NCBI GenBank assembly: GCA_031292355.1
Contig: JARLHI010000003.1
Coordinates: 310,001-374,000, forward strand
DNA length: 64,000 bases
Source of the DNA: Candidatus Obscuribacterales bacterium
Lineage (GTDB): Bacteria > Cyanobacteriota > Vampirovibrionia > Obscuribacterales > Obscuribacteraceae
Direction of reading: 5' to 3'
The notes under the pieces were generated by a model that made no database searches, was not told the origin of the DNA, and saw only the letters and a program-made list of their open reading frames with translations. The position numbers were made by a program, and so were the translations under genes. Numbering within the stretch: the stretch's first letter is position 1; each line of letters opens with the position of its first letter. Below are positions 27,041 to 36,597 of the stretch, piece by piece.

Positions 27041-27525
27041 TCAAAAAGAAAACAATCAGAGCAACAGCCACTTGTTGGTGGAGTGAAGAAGACAATGCGT
27101 ACCTCGTTCAATCACCGCTATTTTCTGGCTGTCTGGTGGATGCGCAGTCAGAGTCTGAGGCGTGGCAAGAATATGATGAGGCACTAAACGAAGACTACGT
27201 TTATCTGCTGGAAAACAAAGCATTAGGGTACGACGCCAAAGGTCGTCCTCCCAAAGGAAAACTGGTGAATGTCCACATGCAAATCCGTCCTGATTCCAAA
27301 AAAATCTTGAGCGAGATGGCGGCACAGCACAGTTTGTCTCAAGGAGAAGTTGTCGATTGGGTCTTACACATGGCAGCGCATCAAATGAAAAAGCCATCAA
27401 GTGCACCAAGCCCAGCTCCTATGCAGTATTTGACACCTGAAAAAATAGCAGCCGAATTCGAAAGAATGAATCACCGAATCTCAGTGCTTGAATCCAGCAA
27501 GAAATATCGTGCAAGCTCAAAATAG
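27037..27525 (+). CDS. HicB-like antitoxin with C-terminal RHH-like domain
   Basis: 162 residues from ATG 27037. The N-terminal half has the HicB fold pattern: TATCWWSEEDNAYLVQSP (strand-turn-strand), GCLVDAQSESEAWQEYDEALN. Residues about 80-115 (VNVHMQIRPDSKKIL, then LSQGEVVDWVLHMAA) look like a ribbon-helix-helix DNA-binding module. The last helix is followed by a Pro-rich linker and a coiled-coil-like tail (ERMNHRISVLESSKK). It should bind and neutralise the HicA-like toxin and repress the operon. Confidence 0.65.
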   Translation: MIKKKTIRATATCWWSEEDNAYLVQSPLFSGCLVDAQSESEAWQEYDEALNEDYVYLLENKALGYDAKGRPPKGKLVNVHMQIRPDSKKILSEMAAQHSLSQGEVVDWVLHMAAHQMKKPSSAPSPAPMQYLTPEKIAAEFERMNHRISVLESSKKYRASSK

Positions 27526-27622
27526 CTATCCAGCGCAAAGCATGAGTTGACACATTAGACAGAAACCACGGTGTATCACATAATCGATGTGAGCAACATC
27601 CTGTTAGCCCAAATAGCCGCGT

Positions 27623-28171
27623 TTGAAATATGTACCAATGACCGACTCACCCTCAAAACCACCAATTTACCAGGTATTGCTTATAGCAACTTCTAGCCTT
27701 ATCCTAAATTACGTCGGCTTGCTTGCATGGATTGTGGTTATGAGTACTGGGATGATCGTAACCAAGATTTCTTTTGGCTTTGCCCAATCCGGGGATTTTC
27801 CATCAATGGCTTGTGCATCGGCTCGTAATCTAATCGTCTACGGTCTGCTCCCACTCTGCGCCTTCCCAGTTGCTTTTTATGGACTTTCGTTTTTAATCGA
27901 TCAAGAAAAAACATTTAAAGGATACACGGCAACATCATGCGCAATTGGCAGCATGATTATCTGGCTAGGATGGGCTGCTTTTGTGTGGTTGCAGCCGCCC
28001 CACCCGCACTACGGATGTGGATTCGGTGGTCCTGAACTCTTATTCCCATTTCCATTTTTTGAAATTCTGGTTTTAAATACGCTCGGCCAAAGTTGGGCAG
28101 CGTACAAAATTCGCACGCACCAAAGCAACTTGTCGTTAATCTCATTGCTTCGAAAGCGAATATCGAGGTAG
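27623..28171 (+). CDS. Multi-pass membrane protein of unknown function
   Basis: 182 residues with four hydrophobic helices at about 18-48, 75-93, 105-125 and 138-158. No Shine-Dalgarno supports TTG 27623 clearly; ATG 27638 is the alternative. No recognised domain. A conserved-looking PPHPHYGCGFGGPELLFPF loop lies before the last helix. Convergent with the glycoside hydrolase gene, with no clear terminator between them. Confidence 0.55.
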   Translation: MKYVPMTDSPSKPPIYQVLLIATSSLILNYVGLLAWIVVMSTGMIVTKISFGFAQSGDFPSMACASARNLIVYGLLPLCAFPVAFYGLSFLIDQEKTFKGYTATSCAIGSMIIWLGWAAFVWLQPPHPHYGCGFGGPELLFPFPFFEILVLNTLGQSWAAYKIRTHQSNLSLISLLRKRISR

Positions 28172-28224
28172 GGTCCAACCATACGACCAAGTGATTAACA
28201 GTCACCTGCGCTCACGCGCTAATA

Positions 28225-30735
28225 CTACCGACTCTGAGTCATCGCACCGTCGCCAGCAGCTAAAGCCTTTGTCGACGATTTCAATTTATGACCGGCATAA
28301 GACAAAATCGCCTCGACCTGGCCCAGATAACTGACGATGTATTGAGCTCTGTAGCCACGCTGAATGAAAGCTTCAAGGCGCAACCAGTTCTTCATCGTGT
28401 TATGCAAAGTCAAAACGTCTTTATTAGCAGCTTCGATTTGATCGACACTCGATTGAGAATTCAAAGCTCTCAAAGTATGCTGCAAATTTTCAATCTGCAT
28501 CAAGACATCGTTAGTGCTTGCCTGGTCAGACATGATGTGCTTTTTGGGATCTGCCATATAACGATTGACCATGGCCGCAAAGTCGTCGACCAGCAAACGG
28601 CTCGCGCGCAGTGGTTCTGATTGCGGTGTCATTGTTGGTTGTTTGCGATATGGACCGGACTTCAATACACGCGATTTTTTCTCATCTAAATGAGCTGCAG
28701 CAAAAATACTGGTGCCAAGCGTACCTGTTTCGCGAGCCGTGTCTAATTGCTCGATCATGCCAGCAGTATCTAACTGACGAATTGAAAGACCAGGATAAAT
28801 CAAAGCTCGATCAGCACAACTTTCGCGAACGTACGATGCCATCGTCGACAATTCTTTAGCGGTGCCAACGTAAGTCATTGGGTTCAAAGTATCGACCCAG
28901 CCATTAGCAACCCATGTTTCCCATTCTTGCTGAATAGCGTTCAGGCGCATGCGGCGCGGCATCGCATAAACAGCCGCTGAAATCCGAATACCGGGGCGAG
29001 TAGCACGAATGGCAGCGGAGGTATCTTTGACAAAGCTATTGATATTTTGAATTTTCCAGGCTTGCCAGAGTTCGCGCGTGGCGTCGTCCAGCTTATCTAG
29101 AGTCAATCCCGTATCTTGTTCGAATCTCTGACGGCCTAGCCAGTCATACCCCATCTCGGAGCCTTTGCCGTTAAAGGGATAACGAATATAGTCGAATTGA
29201 ATTCCTTCAACTGGATAGTTCTTAACGACTTCCAAATAAAGCGATTTGATATAGGCGCGACCTTCTGGATTACTTGGATCGATCCAGAATTCGGTTTGTC
29301 TTGGCGGCACAAGCTGACCGTTAAGAGCGGCAAGCGCCCAATCTAATTTATGCGTGGTCAACACAGGACCTGGCCACTCGGCTTCTTTGCCAACGATTGG
29401 ATTGTGCTTGGTGTTACCGACGTTGAAAGTCCACAACCAGGCATGCAATTCCATGCCGCGTTTATGCGCTTCTTTGACAGCGCAACCAAGCGGATCCCAG
29501 CCTACAGTGGCAGGGTTTTGCGTCGCGATTTTGCTTGGATACATCACGAAGCCGGCGTTATTGGTTTCAAAATAAACCACGTTGATGCCATTGGCTTTCA
29601 ACTTATCGAATAATTGAGCCATACCCTGCGGGCTCTTGGTACTGACGATGGTGCCACGATCTAGCCAGATGTTTCTTGCTTCAACTGGGCGAACTGGCAT
29701 TGATTGAGCGAAGGCTAGAGAGAACTCTTCGCGCGCCTGTCGCAAAAATTCATCAGCTTCGTAATATTGTCTGTTGTGATAAGCCTCTTGAAACTGTTTG
29801 ACGTGAGCAGTCGCAGCGTCGTAATTCGTTTGAATAACGTTAAATGGTACAGCGAGATCTGCTTGTCGAGCTGTTTTGATCGCTTCTTCGGTCCGCTTCG
29901 TCAAATATTCGAGCTCTTGACCAATAGTTTGAAAATCAGCAAAACTGATTTGCACCGCTGATTGAGCTGTCAATCCAGGAACCAGTTCATCAAGGGCAAG
30001 ACCAAGTAAAGTTGCATTAGATGTGATGTTGCCCTGCATGCCAGGCGCCCAGGTCATGAAAATGATATTGCCGGAACGCCAGACAGCGCTTCCAACTTTA
30101 TTGCCTGTTGCGTCCATCCAGCTGGCAATAGTGCCGACATTGTCGCCTGCACTCATCTCTGACGATACAGAGCCGATGGCAAAATCTTCATTGACTGGAG
30201 CAGGCGACTTTGGCCAATTGACCATCCGTTTTTCAGTCGATGTCGTCTGACGCACAAAGGTCAAACCAGCAGCTTTTTCTAAAGCTTGTGCACCACCAAG
30301 TGGTGTCGCACCAGAATCGGTGACCAGCAATTTGCCACCACCGCGTTGAAATTCAATTAAAGCATTGACGACATCCATAGGCAGATCGACCAGCAATGGC
30401 ACGATTACTGCTTTGTAGGCGCTTAGCTTGCTCGAGCCAGCAGTTGCATCATGCTCTGGAATCTCATCAAAGCGAACGTTCGCTGCAGTCAGCGCTTTTT
30501 CAAAGGCCGCGAAATCGTCCTCGTATGTGCCGATGTGAGCATCGTTATAAGCAAAAGAATCACGAGCCGATTTGAGCACCGCTATTGGTGCATCAGCGAA
30601 CGCAGGAAGTGGCATGCTCAAACTGAGAGCTTGCATCAAAAGTGATCCAATCAGCAAAGGAGCGCCAAAACCCAAACGTTTCGTCAAGCGTTTTTTAAAT
30701 TCAAAAGTCTTAGCCTTAGTCAAACCTTCCCCCAA
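28225..30735 (-). CDS. Exported GHL10-type glycoside hydrolase-like protein
   Basis: 836 residues. Signal peptide within 20-48 (LLIGSLLMQALSLSMPLPAFA). Residues 50-250 resemble a glutamine-amidotransferase-like fold (YKAVIVPLLVDLPMDVVNALIEFQRGGGKLLVTDSGA). A helical linker follows. The barrel from about 345 has VEARNIWLDRGTIVS, LKANGINVVYFETNNAGFVMYPS, RGMELHAWLWTFNVGN, YPVEGIQFDYIRYP and WVDTLNPMTYVG, typical of the GHL10 (DUF187) family. It should act outside the cytoplasm on glycans; substrate unknown. Start is TTG 30735 or TTG 30723; it follows smpB directly. Confidence 0.85.
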   Translation of the reverse strand: MGEGLTKAKTFEFKKRLTKRLGFGAPLLIGSLLMQALSLSMPLPAFADAPIAVLKSARDSFAYNDAHIGTYEDDFAAFEKALTAANVRFDEIPEHDATAGSSKLSAYKAVIVPLLVDLPMDVVNALIEFQRGGGKLLVTDSGATPLGGAQALEKAAGLTFVRQTTSTEKRMVNWPKSPAPVNEDFAIGSVSSEMSAGDNVGTIASWMDATGNKVGSAVWRSGNIIFMTWAPGMQGNITSNATLLGLALDELVPGLTAQSAVQISFADFQTIGQELEYLTKRTEEAIKTARQADLAVPFNVIQTNYDAATAHVKQFQEAYHNRQYYEADEFLRQAREEFSLAFAQSMPVRPVEARNIWLDRGTIVSTKSPQGMAQLFDKLKANGINVVYFETNNAGFVMYPSKIATQNPATVGWDPLGCAVKEAHKRGMELHAWLWTFNVGNTKHNPIVGKEAEWPGPVLTTHKLDWALAALNGQLVPPRQTEFWIDPSNPEGRAYIKSLYLEVVKNYPVEGIQFDYIRYPFNGKGSEMGYDWLGRQRFEQDTGLTLDKLDDATRELWQAWKIQNINSFVKDTSAAIRATRPGIRISAAVYAMPRRMRLNAIQQEWETWVANGWVDTLNPMTYVGTAKELSTMASYVRESCADRALIYPGLSIRQLDTAGMIEQLDTARETGTLGTSIFAAAHLDEKKSRVLKSGPYRKQPTMTPQSEPLRASRLLVDDFAAMVNRYMADPKKHIMSDQASTNDVLMQIENLQHTLRALNSQSSVDQIEAANKDVLTLHNTMKNWLRLEAFIQRGYRAQYIVSYLGQVEAILSYAGHKLKSSTKALAAGDGAMTQSR

Positions 30736-31257
30736 TCAACGCAATGATTCTTTCATGACGCGGTCAATTTGCCGCTTCGTATCTTTTTTGGCTATATCGG
30801 CTCTCTTGTCGTAGAGCTGCTTGCCTCGAGCTAGTGCCAGATCCACTTTAGCCCAGTTACCCTTGAAATAAAGTTTGAGCGGCACTAGCGTCAATCCTTT
30901 TTCTTGCATCAATGCTTTTATCTTCGATATTTGGCGCTGATGCAACAGTAATTTACGTTTTCTAATTGGATCATGATTGTTGCGATTGCCATGATCATAA
31001 GGAGATATGTGACAGCTATACAGCCACATTTCGCCTGCCTCAACTTTAGCGAAAGCATCGCTTAAATTGGCTTTGCCCTGACGAATCGATTTGACTTCAG
31101 TACCAACGAGAGCGATACCGGCTTCGAAAACTTCGATGATCGAATATTCATGGCGAGCACGACGATTGTCGGCGGCAATTTTAAAACGAACCTCTGGTTC
31201 CTTTTTTGCAGGAGCCGCAGGTTTGCCTGTTGCAGTCGGTTTTGTCGTCTTAGCCAT
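30736..31257 (-). CDS. smpB: SsrA (tmRNA)-binding protein SmpB
   Basis: 173 residues from ATG 31257 (MAKTTK). The family core is clear: IAADNRRARHEYSIIEVFEAGIALVGTEVKSIRQGKANLSDAF, HISPYDHGNRNNHDPIRKRKLLLH, and the basic tail VDLALARGKQLYDKR. SmpB binds tmRNA and delivers it to stalled ribosomes for trans-translation. An Ala/Pro/Lys-rich N-terminal extension of about 22 residues is unusual. The stop abuts the start of the glycoside hydrolase gene. Confidence 0.97.
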   Translation of the reverse strand: MAKTTKPTATGKPAAPAKKEPEVRFKIAADNRRARHEYSIIEVFEAGIALVGTEVKSIRQGKANLSDAFAKVEAGEMWLYSCHISPYDHGNRNNHDPIRKRKLLLHQRQISKIKALMQEKGLTLVPLKLYFKGNWAKVDLALARGKQLYDKRADIAKKDTKRQIDRVMKESLR

Positions 31258-31552
31258 TAATCGCAGCAATTGAAATTACAAAATTAGACTATCAAGTATA
31301 GATGGTTGGCACGAGCCTAGTAGCGTTTTATACAATCAATCAAGCCGATCTAAACGGCAGCTTGCACCATTGTTCAACTACAGCTTCCTCGAAATTAGGA
31401 ACTCGCCGCCACAGTTGAGATAAAGCCCCAACAGTTAAGCGCTATGGTCTTCTTGGCAGGCCGGTGTTATTATTGGAGCATCATCCATCTGCCTACTTTA
31501 TATGCACTAATATGCGCTGCAATAAAACGGCTTCTGTTGAGGGATTCTGTCA

Positions 31553-32632
31553 GTGATTAAGATCGAGCCACTTTTTGCTACTGACACAACTCAGACACGC
31601 GCCTTGTTACGACATCAGGACGAGCCGATGCCGTATGAAACCTTTTGCGAAGAAGACGCGCTTTCGCTCAAAGGCATGACCTTCTGGCAGCACTGGATTC
31701 CCTGCGGACTGCATCTGGCGCCATCAGTATATGTAGCCAAAGAAGACGGTGTCGTCATCGGTCTCATCTCTTTGCGGTCGCTTGGAAAATCGCATTCGTG
31801 CTGGCGTCTGGAACATCTGGTCGTACACCCCAGCCACCGCGGTCGCGGCATTGCCCAGGAACTGTTGCGCTTTGTCTTTGCTCTGTTTGGCAGTCAGGGC
31901 GTCAGCCACTTTATTGCCGAAGTATCAGATCAAAACTCAGCCGGTCTGAATCTGCTCGGCGACGTTGGCTTCAGACGCTGTGCTCGCGTCAACCACTTCC
32001 AGGTACCAAGCGATTACCAAGAAGACACCAATAGTGTCGATTTCGGTATGTTCAGATTGGCTATGCCTGACGATAAGCAAAAGCTTTATCAATTGCATCA
32101 AGACTGCCTTCCGCCCGATCACCGCTTGATCTACGAATGGGTGCCTGACGACTTTAACGTGCCTGACTTACCGGTCGACAACTTTGAAAAAATGAGCAAG
32201 CGCTTGATTAAAAAGCGGCGCTGGTTCTGGGTTTCGCAAGATTCCGATCGAAAGGTGTTGACGTCTGCGGTAAAGGTGACCGCGCATCAAGAAGGCGACT
32301 ACCATCTGGAATTCGCTGTACATCCGGGTTGGGCACATCAGGCGCCGCAAATTGTCGCTTTCACTTTTGCCATGATGCGTCGGGCGGGCATGCGCGGCAT
32401 GCTGCTGGCAAAAGCTTTTGATTATCAACCGGCAGTCGTTGAAGCACTTGACGATGCCAAACTTGACCGCATCGGTTACTTTTCGCTGCTCGCGCGCGAG
32501 CACTGGCAACGGGCTAAGCAGCCGCGCAAGTTGAAACTGGAACGCAAGGTTGGTCTTGCGCCAATAGCTAGCCCGGCCATCAATTTGCCGCGGCACAGCA
32601 ATCGACGCGGTGACTCCACCTGGAATACTTGA
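31553..32632 (+). CDS. Double GNAT-fold acetyltransferase
   Basis: 359 residues from GTG 31553, with GAGGGA nine bases upstream. The first GNAT domain (about 1-155) has the acetyl-CoA loop LEHLVVHPSHRGRGIAQELLRFVF. A second, more divergent copy (about 165-320) has YHLEFAVHPGWAHQAPQIVAF in the same place, with the loop degenerate. Such tandem GNAT proteins usually keep one active half. Acceptor unknown. The nearest downstream gene on this strand is rpsL. Confidence 0.85.
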   Translation: MIKIEPLFATDTTQTRALLRHQDEPMPYETFCEEDALSLKGMTFWQHWIPCGLHLAPSVYVAKEDGVVIGLISLRSLGKSHSCWRLEHLVVHPSHRGRGIAQELLRFVFALFGSQGVSHFIAEVSDQNSAGLNLLGDVGFRRCARVNHFQVPSDYQEDTNSVDFGMFRLAMPDDKQKLYQLHQDCLPPDHRLIYEWVPDDFNVPDLPVDNFEKMSKRLIKKRRWFWVSQDSDRKVLTSAVKVTAHQEGDYHLEFAVHPGWAHQAPQIVAFTFAMMRRAGMRGMLLAKAFDYQPAVVEALDDAKLDRIGYFSLLAREHWQRAKQPRKLKLERKVGLAPIASPAINLPRHSNRRGDSTWNT

Positions 32633-32927
32633 AGTCTCTCGAGCAATGGCGCTGCAATTGTCAAGAAAGCACAATCACATATTCGCAAAATATTATCAAA
32701 ATCAAATCTGAGCGATTGTGCATCGGTGGGAATGCAATAGATTCGCGCCTGAAGGTGATTACGCACTGAATATCGCTCGAGGAGCCGACCACTTGAAGAC
32801 TGCAAGCCAGTGGCAATGTAAACTAATTACGAAAATCGGCACCTGCGGCTCAACTATCTGATAACCTGTCCTGTACTTGTGCTGTACTTGGTTCATGACG
32901 CAGTTGAAACGAGCCTACTGGCTTTCG

Positions 32928-32957
32928 TTGACACTGATGCTCCCAAGTCGGTATTAT
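32928..32957 (+). promoter_or_regulatory. Sigma-70 promoter of the rpsL-rpsG transcript
   Basis: TTGACA at 32928-32933 and TATTAT at 32952-32957 are separated by 18 bases: a consensus -35 and a one-mismatch -10. The start of rpsL lies 66 bases downstream. Confidence 0.75.
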
Positions 32958-32964
32958 TTCGAAC

Positions 32965-32979
32965 CCGCCGTGTAGGCGG
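32965..32979 (+). promoter_or_regulatory. Small leader hairpin before rpsL
   Basis: CCGCC-GTGTA-GGCGG forms a five-base-pair stem about 8-22 bases after the predicted transcription start. Ribosomal protein leaders are often regulated through structures like this. The role here is inferred. Confidence 0.35.
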
Positions 32980-33022
32980 TATACACATTATTTAGTCGAT
33001 TTAGCGACCCAGGAGCTGTCCG

Positions 33023-33439
33023 GTGCCGACCATCAACCAATTAATCCGCCGTGAGCGCGCCAAAGTGACTTACAAAACTAAGTCCCCGGCCCTCAAGTCA
33101 TGCCCACAACGCAGAGGTGTCTGCACACAAGTGAAGACCACCACTCCTAAGAAGCCGAACTCAGCCTTGCGCAAGATCGCTCGTGTCAGATTGACAAACG
33201 GCACTGAAATCACAGCTTACATCCCAGGCGTCGGCCACAATTTGCAAGAGCACAGCGTCGTGCTGGTTCGCGGTGGCAGAGTCAAGGATCTTCCAGGCGT
33301 CAGATATCACATTGTTCGCGGCGCCCTCGACACAGCCGGCGTCAAAGACAGAAAACAAAGCCGCTCCAAATATGGTGCCAAGCGTCCTAAAGCCGGTGCA
33401 GCAGCAGCCGCTCCAGCCAAAGGTGGCAAGAAGAAATAA
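33023..33439 (+). CDS. rpsL: 30S ribosomal protein S12
   Basis: 138 residues from GTG 33023 with AGGAG 7 bases upstream. The universal sequence is intact: [32 protein letters not shown] (lysines of the streptomycin region unmutated), [26 protein letters not shown], and KQSRSKYG. Helps decoding fidelity at the A site. A C-terminal tail of about 15 extra residues, rich in Ala, Gly and Lys ([15 protein letters not shown]), exceeds the usual length. First gene of the str-type operon. Confidence 0.98.
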   Translation: MPTINQLIRRERAKVTYKTKSPALKSCPQRRGVCTQVKTTTPKKPNSALRKIARVRLTNGTEITAYIPGVGHNLQEHSVVLVRGGRVKDLPGVRYHIVRGALDTAGVKDRKQSRSKYGAKRPKAGAAAAAPAKGGKKK

Positions 33440-33520
33440 GCACTCATAACGAGTGATTGTTTTAGAGACCGTTATAAACAAGAACGTCAGACATAAGTAA
33501 GTAGCAGGAAAAGATTAGAC

Positions 33521-33991
33521 ATGTCACGAAGATCGACCACAGCAAAGAGACTCCCTGAGCCAGATCCAATATTTTCTAGCTCGCTTGTCACCCGTTTCAT
33601 CAATCGCATGATGACCTGCGGCAAAAAGAGCACCGCTCAAAGAGCTTTCTATGATTCTTTGACATTGCTCAAAGAACGCACCAAGCAAGAGCCAATGGAT
33701 CTTTTCAACAAGGCTGTCAAAAACGTGACACCTTTGGTTGAAGTAAAGGCTCGCCGTGTCGGTGGTTCTACCTACCAAGTGCCGATTGAAGTTAAACAAC
33801 AACGTGGTGTAGCGCTCGCTACCCAGTGGATCATCACAAATAGCCGCAAACGTCCAGGTCGTACCTTCGCAGAAAGATTGTCATCTGAACTTTTAGATGC
33901 ATCAAACGGCGCTGGTAACTCTGTTCGCAAGCGCGATGAAACACACAAAATGGCTGAAGCCAACAAAGCTTTCGCTCACTACAGATACTAA
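33521..33991 (+). CDS. rpsG: 30S ribosomal protein S7
   Basis: 156 residues, the normal length. AGGAAAAG precedes the ATG. Family sequence [56 protein letters not shown] and [17 protein letters not shown]7 nucleates assembly of the 30S head and sits at the E site. Eighty-one bases separate it from rpsL; a strong terminator lies 28 bases after the stop, before fusA. Confidence 0.98.
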   Translation: MSRRSTTAKRLPEPDPIFSSSLVTRFINRMMTCGKKSTAQRAFYDSLTLLKERTKQEPMDLFNKAVKNVTPLVEVKARRVGGSTYQVPIEVKQQRGVALATQWIITNSRKRPGRTFAERLSSELLDASNGAGNSVRKRDETHKMAEANKAFAHYRY

Positions 33992-34018
33992 ATCAGTTTC
34001 TGACAAAGCAATTTGAGA

Positions 34019-34054
34019 TTGGTACCGAGAGATTACTCGGTGCCAATTTTTTTT
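34019..34054 (+). terminator. Rho-independent terminator between rpsG and fusA
   Basis: An 11-base-pair stem, TTGGTACCGAG / CTCGGTGCCAA with one G-T pair and a 6-base loop, is followed by eight T residues. It ends the rpsL-rpsG transcript, so fusA would need its own promoter in 34055-34252 or partial read-through. Confidence 0.9.
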
Positions 34055-34252
34055 GCCAAATCTTGGACGCTGACAACTGAAGCGATTTTGTAACGAGAAG
34101 CTACAGAAACTCAGCCTCATTGTTGAACATTTTGTAGAGAAAGCTGGATATAGTTAGATCTTGCGTTAGCATGTCATGAGTAGACTTGTGCGTGGACTTT
34201 TTTGAAGGTTCGCGCAGCTCAACCCTCCGCACTATATAGAGAGACTTCGAAT

Positions 34253-36403
34253 ATGGACACACTGTCTGGCGAGAAAAAATCCGGCGCAACAAACCCCAAA
34301 AATGCTGCGTTAGCTGATTTACGTAACATGGGAATTGCTGCGCACATCGATGCGGGGAAGACTACAACTACTGAACGCATATTGTTCTACTCCGGTCTCG
34401 TCCACAAGATCGGTGAAGTGCATGACGGTACTGCTGTGACCGACTGGATGGAACAAGAAAAAGAACGCGGTATCACAATCACCGCTGCCGCCATCACCAG
34501 TACTTGGAAAGGCAAACGCATCAACTTAATTGACACACCCGGACACGTTGACTTCACCGTTGAAGTTGAACGTTCAATGCGCGTTCTCGATGGCGTTGTC
34601 ATCGTTCTTTGCGCAGTAGCTGGTGTGCAACCACAAACCGGTACAGTCTGGAAACAAGCTAACCGCTACAAAGTGCCACGCATGATTTTGGTCAACAAAA
34701 TGGACCGTTCAGGCGCTGACTTCTACAAAGTAGTTAAGCAAATCAAAGAAGGTTTGCCAGGTTTGCACCACACATGGGCCAACGCTCACCCAATTCAATT
34801 GCCAATCGGCGCTGAGAACCACTTCACTGGTCTCGTCGATTTGATTCAACGTAAGTCTTATATTTACGCTGAAGACGACCCAATGGGCAAGAAAGTGCAG
34901 GAAGGTCCTGTTCCTGACGACATGAAAGAAGATGTCGAAATCTACCGCAAGCAGCTTGAAGAAGCGATTGTGGAAGCTAATGACGACATGATGGAAAAAT
35001 ATCTCGAAGGTGCTGAATTCACCCAAGAAGAATTGATGAAAGGCTTGCGTAAAGCTGTCGTCGACAACATGGTGATTCCAGTCCTTTGTGGCTCTGCTTT
35101 CAAAAACAAAGGCGTGCAGCCATTGCTCGACGCTATCATCGACTTGCTGCCATCACCATTAGACAAAGCTGCTATCAACGGCGTCCTGCCAAATGGCGAC
35201 GAAGCAACTCGCGCTCCAGACGTTGACGGACCATTCTCCGCCCTGGCTTTCAAAGTTATGAACGATCCCTTCGTTGGTAAGCTAACATTCTTGCGTTTGT
35301 ATTCCGGCAAATTAACTGCTGGTTCATACGTTATGAATGCCACCAAAGGCAAACGTGAACGCATCAGCCGTCTGGTGCAATTGCAAGCTGACCAACGTAC
35401 AGACGTTTCAGAAGCGTATGCTGGAGACATCGTGGCCGCTGTTGGTCTCAAAGACACCACCACTGGTGACACACTCTGTGCAGACGATGCTCTGATTATC
35501 CTCGAATCAATGAACTTCCCAGATCCAGTTATCTCGGTAGCCATTGAGCCGAAGACCAAAGCAGACTCCGAAAAACTCGGTGTTGCTCTTGGCCGCCTGG
35601 CAGAAGAAGATCCAACCTTCAAGGTACGCGTCGACCCAGAAACCAGCCAGACCATCATTGCTGGTATGGGTGAACTTCACTTAGAAATCATCGTTGACCG
35701 TTTGCTTAGAGAATTCAAAGTAGACGCTAACGTTGGTAAACCACAAGTTGCTTACCGTGAAACCATCAAGGCTCACGTCAAACAAGAAGGCAAATTCATC
35801 CGTCAGTCGGGCGGTCGTGGTCAATACGGTCACGTTGTTCTCGAACTCGATCCACTACCAGCTGGTACCGGATTCAAATTCGTCAACAAAATCGTCGGTG
35901 GTGTCATTCCAAAAGAATACATCCCTGCCGTTGAAGCTGGTATCCGTGAAGCTCTCGCTGGCGGCGTCCTTGCTGGATATCCAGCCATCGACTTCTCCGC
36001 GACGCTTGTATTTGGTTCATACCACGACGTTGACTCGAACGAAATGGCGTTCCGTGTCGCTGGCTCCATGGCTTTCAAAGAAGGCTTCATGAAGGCTAAA
36101 CCAGTTCTTCTTGAACCAATCATGAAAGTAGACGTTGACGTTCCAGAAGAATACATGGGCGACGTTATCGGCGACATCTCCAGCCGTCGTGGACGCATCG
36201 AAGGTATGGACACTGTCGACAAATTGTCGAAAGTGAAAGCACAAGTGCCACTGTCTGAAATGTTCGGTTACGCCACAGACATCCGTAACAAAACCAGAGG
36301 ACAAGGTACATTCGTAATGGAATTCGCCCAATACGACGAAGTGCCAAACTCGATTGCTGAAACGGTAATCACGTCCAACAAGGACCGCAATACCCGCGCA
36401 TAA
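34253..36403 (+). CDS. fusA: Elongation factor G
   Basis: 716 residues from ATG 34253; a TTG 51 bases upstream is less likely. The GTPase motifs are intact: [14 protein letters not shown] (G1), [10 protein letters not shown] (G2), DTPGHVDF (G3), NKMDRSG (G4). Domains II-V follow, with [16 protein letters not shown] and [23 protein letters not shown] moves tRNAs and mRNA through the ribosome and helps recycling. Unlike the usual str operon, no tuf gene follows; a terminator does. Confidence 0.99.
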   Translation: MDTLSGEKKSGATNPKNAALADLRNMGIAAHIDAGKTTTTERILFYSGLVHKIGEVHDGTAVTDWMEQEKERGITITAAAITSTWKGKRINLIDTPGHVDFTVEVERSMRVLDGVVIVLCAVAGVQPQTGTVWKQANRYKVPRMILVNKMDRSGADFYKVVKQIKEGLPGLHHTWANAHPIQLPIGAENHFTGLVDLIQRKSYIYAEDDPMGKKVQEGPVPDDMKEDVEIYRKQLEEAIVEANDDMMEKYLEGAEFTQEELMKGLRKAVVDNMVIPVLCGSAFKNKGVQPLLDAIIDLLPSPLDKAAINGVLPNGDEATRAPDVDGPFSALAFKVMNDPFVGKLTFLRLYSGKLTAGSYVMNATKGKRERISRLVQLQADQRTDVSEAYAGDIVAAVGLKDTTTGDTLCADDALIILESMNFPDPVISVAIEPKTKADSEKLGVALGRLAEEDPTFKVRVDPETSQTIIAGMGELHLEIIVDRLLREFKVDANVGKPQVAYRETIKAHVKQEGKFIRQSGGRGQYGHVVLELDPLPAGTGFKFVNKIVGGVIPKEYIPAVEAGIREALAGGVLAGYPAIDFSATLVFGSYHDVDSNEMAFRVAGSMAFKEGFMKAKPVLLEPIMKVDVDVPEEYMGDVIGDISSRRGRIEGMDTVDKLSKVKAQVPLSEMFGYATDIRNKTRGQGTFVMEFAQYDEVPNSIAETVITSNKDRNTRA

Positions 36404-36423
36404 TTGGTGATCAGTAAAAGTTG

Positions 36424-36461
36424 AAAAAGGGAGTCAGTTTGAAAAAGCTGACTCCCTTTTT
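36424..36461 (+). terminator. Rho-independent terminator after fusA
   Basis: A long stem, AAAAAGGGAGTCAG / CTGACTCCCTTTTT with a 10-base loop, about 20 bases past the fusA stop. The A and T tracts at the two ends would let it work in both directions. Confidence 0.9.
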
Positions 36462-36597
36462 GTCATTTGCGGATATGTTCGCATTCAGGTTTCCGGAGCA
36501 GACAAACTGGCACTCAAATTCGGTAGAAACGGCTGACTGATGGGCAAAAAGCAGGAAGATATTACTGTCTCTGCATCTTGCAATCAAATCGCCTAAC

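Larger units (their letters stand above)
32633..33022 (+). other. Leader and intergenic region before rpsL
   Basis: 390 bases with no supported gene. The right-hand part contains the ribosomal protein operon promoter and a leader hairpin (see separate entries). The left half shows no clear element. Confidence 0.5.

Noticed and set aside
32168..32805. Minus-strand frames after the GNAT gene
   Set aside because: Antisense to the GNAT gene or without any start signal; no recognisable domain.
34942..35658. 238-residue antisense frame inside fusA
   Set aside because: Antisense shadow of a highly codon-biased gene; no ribosome-binding site or family similarity.
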